From Roseburia hominis (lineage in GTDB: Bacteria > Bacillota > Clostridia > Lachnospirales > Lachnospiraceae), in contig CP159990.1 in NCBI GenBank assembly GCA_040702975.1, positions 3,348,001 to 3,412,000 of the forward strand: a DNA stretch of 64,000 bases, written 5' to 3'. Position 1 is the first letter of the stretch. The number at the start of each line of letters is the position of its first letter. The position numbers were made by a program, and so were the translations under genes. The notes under the pieces were generated by a model. That model had not been told where the DNA came from. It searched no databases and saw nothing but the letters and a program-made list of their open reading frames with translations. This document shows, piece by piece, positions 1-8,288 of the stretch.

Positions 1-157
1 CCCTGATGTTTTCCGGCTGGGGCTGCAGGCCGTATTTTTTGGCGCACCGCTCTATGGTATAGCCTTCACAGGTATATAAAGGCTCCGGAAGATGTTGTTT
101 GAGGAGTGCGCTAAGCGCACTCCCCTTCTCCGTAAAACTAAATATAATTAAATGCAT
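1..157 (-). CDS. Partial CbiG-like protein (N-terminal 52 residues)
   Basis: A reading frame opens with ATG at 157 and runs off the left edge of the window without a stop. It starts five bases after the darA stop codon, with an AAGG-type ribosome site, so the two are probably co-transcribed. The visible N-terminus (MHLIIFSFTEKGSALSALL) has a hydrophobic strand followed by FTEKG. This resembles the start of cobalt-precorrin-5A hydrolase CbiG of the anaerobic cobalamin pathway. Only about 50 residues are visible, so the family call is tentative; the existence of the gene is better supported than its function. Confidence 0.45.
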   Translation of the reverse strand, partial: MHLIIFSFTEKGSALSALLKQHLPEPLYTCEGYTIERCAKKYGLQPQPENIR

Positions 158-162
158 TGCCC

Positions 163-501
163 TTAATATTTCTCCATCTGCTCTACGTTCATAACAAATA
201 CCGTGCTGCCGCCTACCTGAATGTTGATCGGTACAGACGGGGCCGCGTTCATACTTCCGTGGCCTGAGATCAAAGCCGGATTGGCATAGGTGATCGTCTT
301 TCTTTCGCCGGAATTCTTCTTGATGATTTCCATCGCCTGCGGAACCTTTTCCGTATCCGCTACGATCATGATAGTGGTGTTCTTTCCTTTCAGAAACCCT
401 CCTGTTGTGGATAATTTCGTCACAAAGAAACCTGCCTCATTCAATTCCTCGATTGTCTGTATCTCGTCGTCCTTGTGTAAAATTGCCATAATCATCTTCA
501 T
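163..501 (-). CDS. darA: Cyclic-di-AMP receptor DarA (PII-like, DUF970)
   Basis: A 112-residue cytosolic PII-like protein that binds c-di-AMP as a trimer and transmits the signal to partners not yet well defined. The N-terminal strand MKMIMAILHKDDE is followed by the family signature STTGGFLKGKNTT near residues 31-43, which lines the nucleotide pocket. A glycine-rich loop near residue 80 and a C-terminal strand (INIQVGGSTVFVM) complete the fold. The length matches the family norm of about 109. A cbiG-like frame follows directly. The assignment is firm because the TTGGFLK signature is diagnostic; the downstream role is unknown. Confidence 0.93.
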   Translation of the reverse strand: MKMIMAILHKDDEIQTIEELNEAGFFVTKLSTTGGFLKGKNTTIMIVADTEKVPQAMEIIKKNSGERKTITYANPALISGHGSMNAAPSVPINIQVGGSTVFVMNVEQMEKY

Positions 502-579
502 AACTATGCCCCTCCCTTCTTTTTTCTCTATTCTACCAAATCTTTTCTGTAAATACCAGAAAAAATTTCTTACGCAATC

Positions 580-2274
580 CTATTTGCCAATCAATACCTT
601 TTTACCCCGGAAAGCGAAGCCGTATTTTCTGATTCTTTCGGCCGATATCCCCTTTGCTTCCAGAGCGGCAGCATATTCTCTCCTCTCAATCTGCAGCAGC
701 GCCGCTTTCACAGAATCTTCCAGTTCCTTTTCATCCTCCGTATCCTGCACCTTGAATTCCATAATAATTCCAGGGTCCTGCATATTTCTCGGCTCCAACA
801 TCACATCATATCTTCCAAATCCGCTTTCCCGATTCGATGTAATGACATAGCGGTCCTCCAGCGCCACCACAAGCCCCAGTACAAACCCATGATAAAAACG
901 CTCCGGCTCACTTTCCCGAGATGGTTTATCGCCACTGTCAAAATAACTGAATGTTGTTTTTGTCACGCGGTTCATATAAATATTCATCGCCTTCAAGTCA
1001 TCCTGCAAAAGCGCTTTTATAAAATCGTTATAATTTGAAGCCGATGAGGCGAACCATCCCCGCACCATACTGCGGAACATGACCAGGGTTTCATAATTTG
1101 TGATTTCTAATTCATATATCTGTCTCCATTCCCGATATGGCCTCTGTTCCACTTTATGGTCTCTTACTTTAAGATATCCGCTGGCAAGAAGAAGACTCCA
1201 TATTGCAGCCTCATCCAGATCCAACTGATTATACACGATCTGCTCGTCAATCTCTGACAAAATACTTCCGCCATCCAGCAACTGTCCAAAAGACTCTTTC
1301 ATCTGCCTTGTGCCTTCCCGAATCACTTTTCCCACAAGATTGTTGCTGCTCGTATTCGCCCAATAAGGCGCGAACTGCTTCTTATCCAGGTAGTTGATAA
1401 TCGACCATGGATTATAGATGTCTCCCTTGTGTCCAAAGACAAAACCATCATACCAGCCTTTCACTTCTTCTCTCTTATCTGCCAGATGATATTCTTCCAG
1501 TGCAGAAAATACTTCTTCTTCCGTAAATCCAAAACTCTCTTCATATTTATCCGAGGTTGTCGTCACCACTTCCAGGTTATTTAAATCCGAAAAAACAGAT
1601 TCCTTGCTTACACGTGTTATCCCCGTCATGATTGCCCGCTCCAGATGAGGATTCCCTTTCAAAGCCGCACCTAACAGACTACGGGTAAAAGCTGTCAGCT
1701 TCTCCCAATAGCCGTTTACATAAGCTTCCTGCATCGGGGTATCATATTCATCCAAAAGAATAATGACCTTTTTTCCGTAATACCGGCACAGATAATCTGA
1801 CATTCTTCGCAGAGATATGGAAATATCTGCATCATCACTGTCTGAGGATATCCCTGCATAATATTTTTTATCCTTTTCCCCCAGTATGTCCTCTTTTGCT
1901 AAAAAATCGTATTTATTATATAAATCCACGATCGTCTCGCATATTTTCTTTCTCGCCTGCTCATAAGACACTTCTTTTATATCTGCAAAGCTTAAGGAAA
2001 TCACGGGATAAGTGCCTTGCAATTTCTGATATTCCTCTTCTCTCCATATATCTAAATTCTTGAAAAGTTCACTGTCCGCATATTCCACTGAGAAAAAATG
2101 TTCAACCATGCTCATTGTCAGTGTTTTTCCGAATCGCCGCGGCCGGGTAATCAGTGTAACGTCGTCCATAGATTCCCACCATTCTTTAATAAATCCCGTT
2201 TTATCTACATAAAATATATTCCGGCTGATTATTTTTTGAAAATCCTGAACGCCGATTCCTACTGTTCTTGCCAT
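580..2274 (-). CDS. AAA-ATPase-like / PD-(D/E)XK nuclease family protein
   Basis: A 564-residue protein of the AAA-ATPase_like plus PD-(D/E)XK nuclease type that is multi-copy in gut Clostridia and Bacteroidia. Residues 1-60 carry the typical opening (GVQDFQKI, then FYVDKTGFI) and a degenerate Walker [14 protein letters not shown], near residues 44-56. Walker B is [12 protein letters not shown] near 169-180. The C-terminal region ([20 protein letters not shown], about residue 490-510) has the D...ExK arrangement of the nuclease core. The start is supported by AGAGG upstream, and a promoter lies at 2330-2358. It appears to be a lone gene. The biological role of the family is not established; a mobile or defence-related role is only speculation. 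Confidence 0.88.
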   Translation of the reverse strand: MARTVGIGVQDFQKIISRNIFYVDKTGFIKEWWESMDDVTLITRPRRFGKTLTMSMVEHFFSVEYADSELFKNLDIWREEEYQKLQGTYPVISLSFADIKEVSYEQARKKICETIVDLYNKYDFLAKEDILGEKDKKYYAGISSDSDDADISISLRRMSDYLCRYYGKKVIILLDEYDTPMQEAYVNGYWEKLTAFTRSLLGAALKGNPHLERAIMTGITRVSKESVFSDLNNLEVVTTTSDKYEESFGFTEEEVFSALEEYHLADKREEVKGWYDGFVFGHKGDIYNPWSIINYLDKKQFAPYWANTSSNNLVGKVIREGTRQMKESFGQLLDGGSILSEIDEQIVYNQLDLDEAAIWSLLLASGYLKVRDHKVEQRPYREWRQIYELEITNYETLVMFRSMVRGWFASSASNYNDFIKALLQDDLKAMNIYMNRVTKTTFSYFDSGDKPSRESEPERFYHGFVLGLVVALEDRYVITSNRESGFGRYDVMLEPRNMQDPGIIMEFKVQDTEDEKELEDSVKAALLQIERREYAAALEAKGISAERIRKYGFAFRGKKVLIGK

Positions 2275-2329
2275 ATTGCTACCTCTCTCTCCGACACAGC
2301 CGCTGCTTCATTGATCCTTTTATTCTAAT

Positions 2330-2358
2330 ATTATAGCCTTTCCCTTTCTAAATCACAA
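2330..2358 (-). promoter_or_regulatory. Promoter of the AAA-ATPase gene
   Basis: Reading the minus strand, TTGTGA and TATAAT are separated by 17 bases. The -10 box lies about 55 bases upstream of the ATG at 2274. This fits a sigma-A promoter. Confidence 0.6.
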
Positions 2359-2666
2359 CTGCAACTTCTTCATTTGTGATTTCCTCAACAGCAGAAAGAC
2401 TCAATCGCCCCTCCCAGCCATCTCAATTACTTTCATATCAGTCAAAGCCATATCACACTCCATAATAAAAACCTGCCCAAAGTCAACGCATAAAAAACAA
2501 GGCCAAGTGTTACGACCGGACAGACATCTGCCGTCCTTTTTTTCATCACTTCCTTTTTTCATAATGGACAAAACAAAAGGCACCAACTTTATTACGGTTG
2601 ACGCCCTTTGGGTTACTCATTATTTATAACTATAGTATGTATCTCCTTTGCATATTCTTTTAATCA
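2359..2666. other. Intergenic stretch without a supported gene
   Basis: About 300 bases between the ATPase promoter and the flavin reductase gene. A 61-codon open frame on the minus strand (2401-2586) has cysteine-rich low-complexity content and no convincing ribosome site, so it is not called. A short GGAC...GTCC inverted repeat followed by seven T lies near 2517-2543 on the plus strand. No repeat or RNA gene is recognised. Confidence 0.4.
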
Positions 2667-3200
2667 TCATACATTCTTTCCCATATGATATGCCTGATCC
2701 ATGATTGGCTGATCTGAAACTAGTCCAGCATCCATAACATCGGTCGCGTAAATCTGGCCTTTTATCTCATATTGCTCTAAATGTTCCACAAATCCATTCA
2801 AATCCCCAAGAGAACGTTCTACAATATCTTTTCCAAGACCGGCTGAAATAATATAATAGACTTCTTTCTTCCCCAAATGCTGCCAGATTGGATACGTTCT
2901 GTCGATAAACGTCTTCATCTGGGCACTGATTCCATAAAAATATACCGGTGTTGCAAGAACAAGAACATCCGCCTCCTGATATAGCTTCAATATTTCTGCC
3001 ATATCGTCATGCTGTACACATTCTCCTCCATTACGCATACACGCATCACATGCATAGCAAAAACCAATATTCTTTTCAGACAACCGGATTAAATCTACAC
3101 TGTGTCCACTTTCCCTCGCGCCTCTGGCAAATTCCTGACAAAGCAATTGTGAATTGCCCTTCTTTCTGGGACTACTTGAAATAATCAAAATCTTTTTCAT
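2667..3200 (-). CDS. NAD(P)H-dependent FMN reductase, flavodoxin-like fold
   Basis: A 177-residue cytosolic flavoprotein of the NADPH-dependent FMN reductase / iron-sulfur flavoprotein family. The opening KKILIISSSPRKKGNSQLL (residues 2-20) is the phosphate-binding loop for FMN. Near residues 47-60 is the cysteine cluster CYACDACMRNGGEC, common in the clostridial branch. The loop LATPVYFYGISAQMKTFIDR (about 82-101) contacts the flavin ring. Its electron acceptor cannot be read from sequence. The neighbours are unrelated and the gene is probably monocistronic. The C-terminus is short but within family range. Confidence 0.9.
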   Translation of the reverse strand: MKKILIISSSPRKKGNSQLLCQEFARGARESGHSVDLIRLSEKNIGFCYACDACMRNGGECVQHDDMAEILKLYQEADVLVLATPVYFYGISAQMKTFIDRTYPIWQHLGKKEVYYIISAGLGKDIVERSLGDLNGFVEHLEQYEIKGQIYATDVMDAGLVSDQPIMDQAYHMGKNV

Positions 3201-3426
3201 AAAAATCAGCTCCTCAATAACACTATTTTATGTTTTTAAAAGAATCTCTTAAATTTCTCTGTTTCTTTCTTCAACATACCGATAGCGTTACTATATCACA
3301 AATATACAAACTTTTCAATCGTAAGCCGTAAGTAAGCCAGGGTTGTTTCATGATCAAAATTTATTCTCCTTGCCAAATTGCGAATTTGATCAATTCGTAT
3401 TTTCCGTTTTAATAAATTGAAAGTTA

Positions 3427-3627
3427 TCATTTATCTCGATTAGAACGATATTTCTTAAGATTCACAATAAATGCCCCAATCCACACCACAGCACAAAGCA
3501 CGTTTAGCACGAACCCAAAAACGGAATAGTTATATGTTTGATAGAAAACTTCAAGTATGGCTCTAACTGTCCAAATTACTGCACATAATCCACAAAGAAT
3601 CACAGTTAAGTGACTTGCCCTTTTCAT
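3427..3627 (-). CDS. Small two-TM membrane protein, unknown
   Basis: A 66-residue protein with two predicted membrane spans (about residues 6-24 and 34-55) and a basic C-terminal tail LKKYRSNRDK. The start at ATG 3627 is chosen because GGAGGT lies seven bases upstream. A longer version beginning at 3642 would place the ribosome site inside the coding sequence. No family is recognised. It sits alone between the flavin reductase and the metal-efflux module. Confidence 0.6.
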   Translation of the reverse strand: MKRASHLTVILCGLCAVIWTVRAILEVFYQTYNYSVFGFVLNVLCAVVWIGAFIVNLKKYRSNRDK

Positions 3628-3749
3628 ATACAGCACCTCCAAATTGCGCTTCTAATTACTAACGTTTAACTTCTACCACTTCGCTTATATTGCAAGTATA
3701 CCATGATTCTTCCTTTGTGGCTACACGATAAATGAATCCCTCAAAAATG

Positions 3750-3766
3750 GCAGATACTGTTTCTGC
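3750..3766 (-). terminator. Possible weak terminator of the metal ATPase operon
   Basis: GCAGA and TCTGC form a short stem; on the minus strand the stem is followed by CATTTTTG. It lies about 55 bases beyond the P-type ATPase stop codon. The stem is only five pairs. Confidence 0.35.
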
Positions 3767-3819
3767 AAAAACTAGAGAATAGAACTCCGAAACTTTCCAT
3801 CTGCATGGCCCCTCCTCCC

Positions 3820-5838
3820 TTACAATTTTTTCACAAACAGACAGCGGATTGCATTCAAGACTGCCAGAATCATGACGCCCACATCTGCAAAAATAGCCAG
3901 ATACATATTGGCAATACCCACAGCACCCAATATCAGGCAGGCAAACTTAACGCCCAAAGCCAGTACGATATTCTGATAAACGATCCGTAGGCATTTTCTG
4001 GAAATCCGAATCGCTTTCGATATTTTCATCGGGTCATCATCCATCAGCACAATGTCTGCCGCTTCAATAGCCGCATCAGAACCCATAGCTCCCATAGCAA
4101 TACCAATGTCTGCACGGGACAGTACAGGGGCATCATTAATCCCATCACCTACAAAGGCCAATTTCGCTTTACCTGTCTTCATCCGCAGAAGTTCTTCCAC
4201 TTTGGCTACTTTGTCTGCCGGAAGCAGCTCGCTGTATACCTCATCAATACCAAGGGAAGATGCCACCTGGTCAGCCACCTTTTTCGCATCTCCTGTCAAC
4301 ATCACTGTTTTTTCCACACCTGATGTCTTCAATGCAGAAATAGCATCTTTGGAATGAGGCTTTACAATATCAGAGATCACAATATGTCCCGCATACTTTC
4401 CATCTATTGCCATATGGATAATCGTTCCGGTCTGATGACAGTCAATGTACCGAATCTTCAAATGTTTCATCAGTTTAGCGTTACCGGCGGCAACCTCCAT
4501 ACCATCCACTTTCGCAATGATACCATTTCCGCTGATCTCCTGAATATCGCTGACACGGGTACGGTCCGGTTCCTTTCCATAAGCCCGCTGCAGACTCTTA
4601 CTGATTGGATGAGAAGACGCGCTTTCTGCCAGCGCGGCATATTCCACCAGCTTTTTGGCATCCATCTCATTGTGATGGATTCCGTTGACCTCAAAAACGC
4701 CCTGTGTCAGAGTTCCGGTCTTATCAAACACAACATACCGGGTCTGTGATAAAATCTCCAGATAATTGGAGCCCTTTACCAGAACACCCTCCTGGCTCGC
4801 CCCGCCGATTCCTGCAAAGAAGCTTAAAGGAATACTGATCACAAGCGCACACGGACAGCTGATAACAAGGAAGGTCAATGCCCTGTAAATCCAAACGCTC
4901 CAATCCGCAGGAATACCCATAAAGAACATTCGAATCACAGGCGGCAGGATAGCCAGCGCTAAAGCACTGTAACATACTGCCGGCGTATAAATCCTGGCAA
5001 ATTTCGAGATGAAATCTTCTGATTTGGACTTTCTGGAGCTTGCATTCTCCACCAGATCCAAGATCTTAGATACCGTAGATTCCCCAAATTCTTTTGTAGT
5101 CTGAATCTTCAAAACGCCTGTCATATTGATACAGCCGCTGATAATCTCATCACCAGCTTTTACTTCCCGCGGCAGGCTCTCCCCCGTCAGTGCACTGGTA
5201 TTCAGGCTGGAAGAACCATTTACAACGATGCCGTCAATCGGCACCTTTTCTCCCGGCTGAACCACGATGACACTTCCTATGCCAACTTCGTCAGGGTCAA
5301 CCTGCTCAAGCCTTCCCTCACGCTCTACATTGGCGTAATCAGGGCGTATGTCCATCAAAGCACTGATATTCCGACGGCTTTTTCCCACCGCATACCCCTG
5401 AAACCACTCTCCCACCTGATAAAACAGCATAACGGCAATGGCTTCCAGATATTCGCCATTTTCATAAATGGCAAGTGCCATAGCGCCAATGGTCGCAACT
5501 GCCATCAGGAAATTCTCGTCGAACACCTGCTTGTTCAAAATACCCTTTATGGCTTTTCTTAAGATGTCATACCCAATGATAAAGTAATCGACCAGGTAAC
5601 ATACGAGACGTAACAGACGTCCTGCAGAGGGAAACAGATATCCGTCAATTTGATTAAAAGTTTCCGCAGAGATGGATTGAAGCACCAGAAGCAGTGCCGC
5701 AGAAACCAGGATGCGAACCAGCATTTTCTTCTGCTTCCTGGTCATCCTGCCGCTCTCGCTCCTTCCCACAATAAAAAGAAATACAGCCGCCGTTGCAATC
5801 ACAACAACAAGCAACGCATTGATAATAACTTCCTGCAT
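3820..5838 (-). CDS. Heavy-metal P1B-type ATPase (Zn/Cd/Pb efflux class)
   Basis: A 672-residue membrane pump that expels soft metal cations with ATP. Visible in order: four N-terminal membrane spans (about 5-130), the actuator loop TGES, the membrane metal site SCPCALVISIPLSFF with CPC, the phosphorylation site DKTGTLTQG, the HP locus (SASSHPISK), the hinge GDGINDAPVLSRADIGIAMG, and two C-terminal spans carrying ADVGVMILAVLNAIR, typical of the Zn/Cd subclass (CadA/ZntA). It lacks the usual N-terminal HMA domain. That domain is encoded separately by the gene just upstream (5957-6175), so the pair may act together. Repression by the divergent ArsR protein is likely. Confidence 0.93.
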   Translation of the reverse strand: MQEVIINALLVVVIATAAVFLFIVGRSESGRMTRKQKKMLVRILVSAALLLVLQSISAETFNQIDGYLFPSAGRLLRLVCYLVDYFIIGYDILRKAIKGILNKQVFDENFLMAVATIGAMALAIYENGEYLEAIAVMLFYQVGEWFQGYAVGKSRRNISALMDIRPDYANVEREGRLEQVDPDEVGIGSVIVVQPGEKVPIDGIVVNGSSSLNTSALTGESLPREVKAGDEIISGCINMTGVLKIQTTKEFGESTVSKILDLVENASSRKSKSEDFISKFARIYTPAVCYSALALAILPPVIRMFFMGIPADWSVWIYRALTFLVISCPCALVISIPLSFFAGIGGASQEGVLVKGSNYLEILSQTRYVVFDKTGTLTQGVFEVNGIHHNEMDAKKLVEYAALAESASSHPISKSLQRAYGKEPDRTRVSDIQEISGNGIIAKVDGMEVAAGNAKLMKHLKIRYIDCHQTGTIIHMAIDGKYAGHIVISDIVKPHSKDAISALKTSGVEKTVMLTGDAKKVADQVASSLGIDEVYSELLPADKVAKVEELLRMKTGKAKLAFVGDGINDAPVLSRADIGIAMGAMGSDAAIEAADIVLMDDDPMKISKAIRISRKCLRIVYQNIVLALGVKFACLILGAVGIANMYLAIFADVGVMILAVLNAIRCLFVKKL

Positions 5839-5852
5839 GATTATCTCCTTTC

Positions 5853-5870
5853 AATAATTAAGTAATTATT
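5853..5870. promoter_or_regulatory. Perfect 18-bp AT-rich palindrome before the ATPase start
   Basis: AATAATTA and TAATTATT flank AG, 15 bases upstream of the ATPase ATG and between the HMA and ATPase genes. It could be a second operator for the ArsR-type repressor or an mRNA hairpin near the ribosome site. A larger stem (GGCATCCC with GGGGTGCC) lies just upstream in the transcript. Confidence 0.4.
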
Positions 5871-5956
5871 TATTTGTTTCTTGTCAGGAAAGGCACCCCC
5901 GAAACTGCCGAAATGCATTTTTAGGGATGCCCCTCTCTCATACTATCGTTTTGAAA

Positions 5957-6175
5957 TCAAAGGAAAATTTCGCAATCCGGCTCAACCTTCTTGCAGGCTT
6001 TCAGAACATCCTCCATAACCGCTTTCGGCTCTTTTCCTTCGTCAAACTCCACAATCATCTTCTGCGTCATGAAATTCACCGTAGCGTTCTGCACGCCGTT
6101 AGTCTTGCGGGCTGCATCCTCCATCAGATTTGCACAGTTTGCACAGTCTACTTCAATTTTGTAAGTCTTTTTCAT
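5957..6175 (-). CDS. Stand-alone HMA (heavy-metal-associated) domain protein
   Basis: A 72-residue ferredoxin-fold metal-binding protein. The strand KKTYKIEVDCANCANLMEDAA holds the CxxC metal ligand pair (CANC) near residues 11-14. The remainder fits a beta-alpha-beta-beta-alpha-beta HMA domain of normal length. It probably passes metal to the adjacent P1B ATPase, which has lost its own HMA domain, or senses metal for it. AAGGAGGAG precedes the ATG. It is transcribed first in the efflux operon, divergent from arsR. Confidence 0.88.
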   Translation of the reverse strand: MKKTYKIEVDCANCANLMEDAARKTNGVQNATVNFMTQKMIVEFDEGKEPKAVMEDVLKACKKVEPDCEIFL

Positions 6176-6214
6176 AAGAATGACTCCTCCTTGTTAAATA
6201 TATTTTAGAATTTT

Positions 6215-6238
6215 ATGATTAAGCACTTGTTTAATCAT
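6215..6238. promoter_or_regulatory. ArsR/SmtB-type operator
   Basis: ATGATTAA and TTAATCAT are perfect 8-bp inverted arms around an 8-bp spacer. The site lies between the divergent HMA and arsR genes and overlaps the arsR -35 box. Architecture and position match operators of metal-sensing ArsR repressors. Confidence 0.7.
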
Positions 6239-6255
6239 TGTGATTGCAGTATAAT
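6227..6255 (+). promoter_or_regulatory. Promoter of arsR
   Basis: TTGTTT and TATAAT are separated by 17 bases. The -35 box lies inside the operator palindrome, so bound repressor would block polymerase. Downstream in the leader the motif TGGGCGAAAA occurs twice with a 21-base period. Confidence 0.65.
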
Positions 6256-6346
6256 ACAGCCAGAAACAGAAAGTCAATGCTCCCCGGGCATACCCTGCCA
6301 AATGGGCGAAAAGCATTTCTAATTGGGCGAAAACGGAGGAAATTAC

Positions 6347-6700
6347 ATGATACCGCACCATCATAAAGAAGGAGAAGAAATACCTGCTATAAGGGAACAG
6401 CTAAGCAATATTGATGATTTCCAGACAATTGCAGAAATCTTTAAACAGCTTGGAGATACTACCAGAGTCCGTATTTTCTTTCTGCTGTGCCACTGCGAAG
6501 AATGCGTGATCAATATTTCCGCTATGCTGGATATGTCCAGCCCTGCAGTATCCCACCATCTCCGGCCGCTACGCAACAGTGGTCTGATCGTCAGCCGCCG
6601 GGAGGGGAAAGAGGTCTATTACCGGGCGGCAGATACGCCGCAAAGCCGGCTTCTCCATCAGATGATCGAACAGGTTATGGAGATTGCCTGCCCTAAATAA
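6347..6700 (+). CDS. ArsR/SmtB-family metal-sensing repressor
   Basis: A 117-residue winged-helix repressor that releases DNA on metal binding. Domains: a His-rich N-terminus (HHHKEGEE), the helix TIAEIFKQLGDTTRVRIFFLL, a cysteine patch CHCEECVINISAML near the alpha-3 helix where CadC/SmtB-type sensors bind metal, the recognition helix SSPAVSHHLRPLRNSGLI and the wing SRREGKEVYYRAAD. The start at ATG 6347 is preceded by GGAGGA six bases upstream; an upstream TTG start at 6323 is less likely. It is divergent from the HMA/ATPase operon and presumably represses both directions through 6215-6238. Confidence 0.9.
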   Translation: MIPHHHKEGEEIPAIREQLSNIDDFQTIAEIFKQLGDTTRVRIFFLLCHCEECVINISAMLDMSSPAVSHHLRPLRNSGLIVSRREGKEVYYRAADTPQSRLLHQMIEQVMEIACPK

Positions 6701-6724
6701 TCAGAAATGAAGGAAGGTATCACA

Positions 6725-7627
6725 ATGATAAATGAATTGGCCGACATCAGAAATTCCTTTACCAAATCCAGGGGCTTCGAGCATATCAAAGCAGTTGAAT
6801 TATTTCCCGGCATCGAATTATCCTGCTTCACACTGGCAGCAGAGAGCCTCTCTGTGCATCACGCCGCCCTGGACCATATACTTGAGATCAATTACTGCCG
6901 CTTTGGGCGCATCGGCTGGAAAATGAGCAATGGAAACAGCGTCTACCTCGGTCAGAACGATTTTTCCCTGCATACCCTGAAGGCCTGCGCTGATTCCGTC
7001 ATGTCCCTTCCTAACGGATTTTACGAAGGGCTTACCATCAGCATTGATCTGAGAACACTTACAGACAACCCGCCTGAACTTCTCTTAGGAACGGGGATTT
7101 CAGGTGAACTTTTGTACGATAAATTCTGCAAAAACGGCTCCATCATCTCTCTTGCCGGTAATGAGCAGACCGAAAAAATTTTTTCCGGATTCTACGATCA
7201 ACCACAGCAGCTCCGGCTTGCCTATCAGAAAATAAAGGTGCTGGAACTCCTGCTGTATCTTGACACTTTAAAGCTGGATGCTAAGAATCGTTTGACGGAA
7301 TATCATTCTGAGCAGATAGAAATAATCCGTGAAATCCATGAACAGCTTACAGAGCATATGGAGCAAAGATTCACAATTGAAGCACTTTCAAAACAATATC
7401 TGATGAACCCAACCACGTTGAAAACCTTGTTTAAATCTGTCTATGGAACTTCCATTGCGGCCCACATAAAAGAGCACCGCATGGAACAGGCGGCTAAACT
7501 ACTTCGGGAAACCAGCTTCAGCATTGCCGAAATTGCCAGACGTGTGGGATATGACAGCCAAAGCAGATTTACAGCAGCATTTAAAGAATATAGTGGGAAA
7601 CTCCCAAAGGACTATCGCAATAAATAA
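6725..7627 (+). CDS. AraC-family transcriptional regulator
   Basis: A 300-residue regulator. The C-terminal hundred residues carry two helix-turn-helix motifs: FTIEALSKQYLMNPTTLKTLFKSVYG, and the signature AEIARRVGYDSQSRFTAAFKEYSGKLPKDYR at the extreme end. The N-terminal half has a cupin-like beta-rich effector region with no clear ligand. The ATG at 6725 is chosen because AGGAAGG lies seven bases upstream. It follows arsR by 24 bases and is probably co-transcribed, so it may respond indirectly to metal. Related AraC proteins often govern iron or siderophore transporters, but nothing here proves that. Confidence 0.85.
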   Translation: MINELADIRNSFTKSRGFEHIKAVELFPGIELSCFTLAAESLSVHHAALDHILEINYCRFGRIGWKMSNGNSVYLGQNDFSLHTLKACADSVMSLPNGFYEGLTISIDLRTLTDNPPELLLGTGISGELLYDKFCKNGSIISLAGNEQTEKIFSGFYDQPQQLRLAYQKIKVLELLLYLDTLKLDAKNRLTEYHSEQIEIIREIHEQLTEHMEQRFTIEALSKQYLMNPTTLKTLFKSVYGTSIAAHIKEHRMEQAAKLLRETSFSIAEIARRVGYDSQSRFTAAFKEYSGKLPKDYRNK

Positions 7628-7654
7628 GCAGATAATGGATAAAGCCTACAGTTT

Positions 7655-7715
7655 CCTCCCCCTTTCGCCTTTGCCATTGCGATTTTCTCCAGATTCCCTC
7701 CGCCTGCTGCCGGCC
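7655..7715 (-). pseudogene. Short duplicate fragment of a resolvase gene
   Basis: This 60-bp stretch repeats part of the resolvase relic at about 7930-7975. The minus strand reads RQQAEGI, then an insertion of about 12 bases, then a track ending KG, compared with KQRQAEGIAVAKAKG in the neighbour. It is either a second decayed resolvase or a partial duplication. Confidence 0.45.
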
Positions 7716-7732
7716 ACTCTCCTATATTTTTG

Positions 7733-8123
7733 TCACTTCGCCATCGTAGTATAACAATTCTTTGTTTCCTCTCTTTCCAGTATTTGTTCTCTGCACCGCC
7801 TATAAAATGTCGTATGACTCATGTTCAGCGCACTCGCCGCCTTGCGCGACGAGATTTCCCCCTGCTCCCACATTTCAAAATATTTTCTGAAATTATGAGG
7901 AATTTCTTTTTTCTGACAACCAAATCTTACCCCTTTCGCCTTCGCCACTGCGATTCCCTCCGCCTGCCGCTGCTTTATGATACTGTGGACGCTTAAAATT
8001 CTTCCCCGACATCTGATCCATATAAATATTTTTTCTCGGAATGTCATACTCCTGCAATGCAATACATTGCCGTTCCGGATTCTGTTCCTTTGTTGACACA
8101 CGTATATAACCATATCGTTTCAT
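7733..8123 (-). pseudogene. Serine recombinase (resolvase/invertase), internally deleted and frameshifted
   Basis: The start at ATG 8123, with AGGAGG upstream, encodes MKRYGYIRVSTKEQNPERQ, the N-terminal catalytic strand of a small serine recombinase with its nucleophile Ser. The frame continues to DQMSGKNFKRPQY and is then lost. In another frame the C-terminal part reads IKQRQAEGIAVAKAKGVRFG followed by a Hin-type DNA-binding end (ISSRKAASALNMSHTTFYRR). About 75-80 residues of the catalytic core between them are missing compared with intact family members. It cannot make an active enzyme and marks a former mobile element beside the aSec locus. Confidence 0.85.
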
Positions 8124-8174
8124 CCGTATCGCCTCCTACATATCTAAAAATAAACAATTTTAATTATATAATAG

Positions 8175-8215
8175 AAAAAACAGACCATACCAGATATTCT
8201 AACCTGATATGGTCT
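8175..8215 (-). terminator. Strong intrinsic terminator of the aSec operon
   Basis: On the minus strand AGACCATATCAG and CTGGTATGGTCT pair (12 bases, one mismatch) around a 10-base loop. The stem is followed directly by G then TTTTTT. It lies about 75 bases beyond the last gtfB stop codon and closes the locus. Confidence 0.85.
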
Positions 8216-8288
8216 ATATTTTCTGAATCCCCATATGTTTTCAAAGCATTACAGCGTTATTATCTTCCCTTAATAATCATAGCCGGGA

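Noticed and set aside
2401-2586. 61-codon minus-strand frame upstream of the AAA-ATPase.
   Set aside because: No convincing ribosome site and low-complexity composition.
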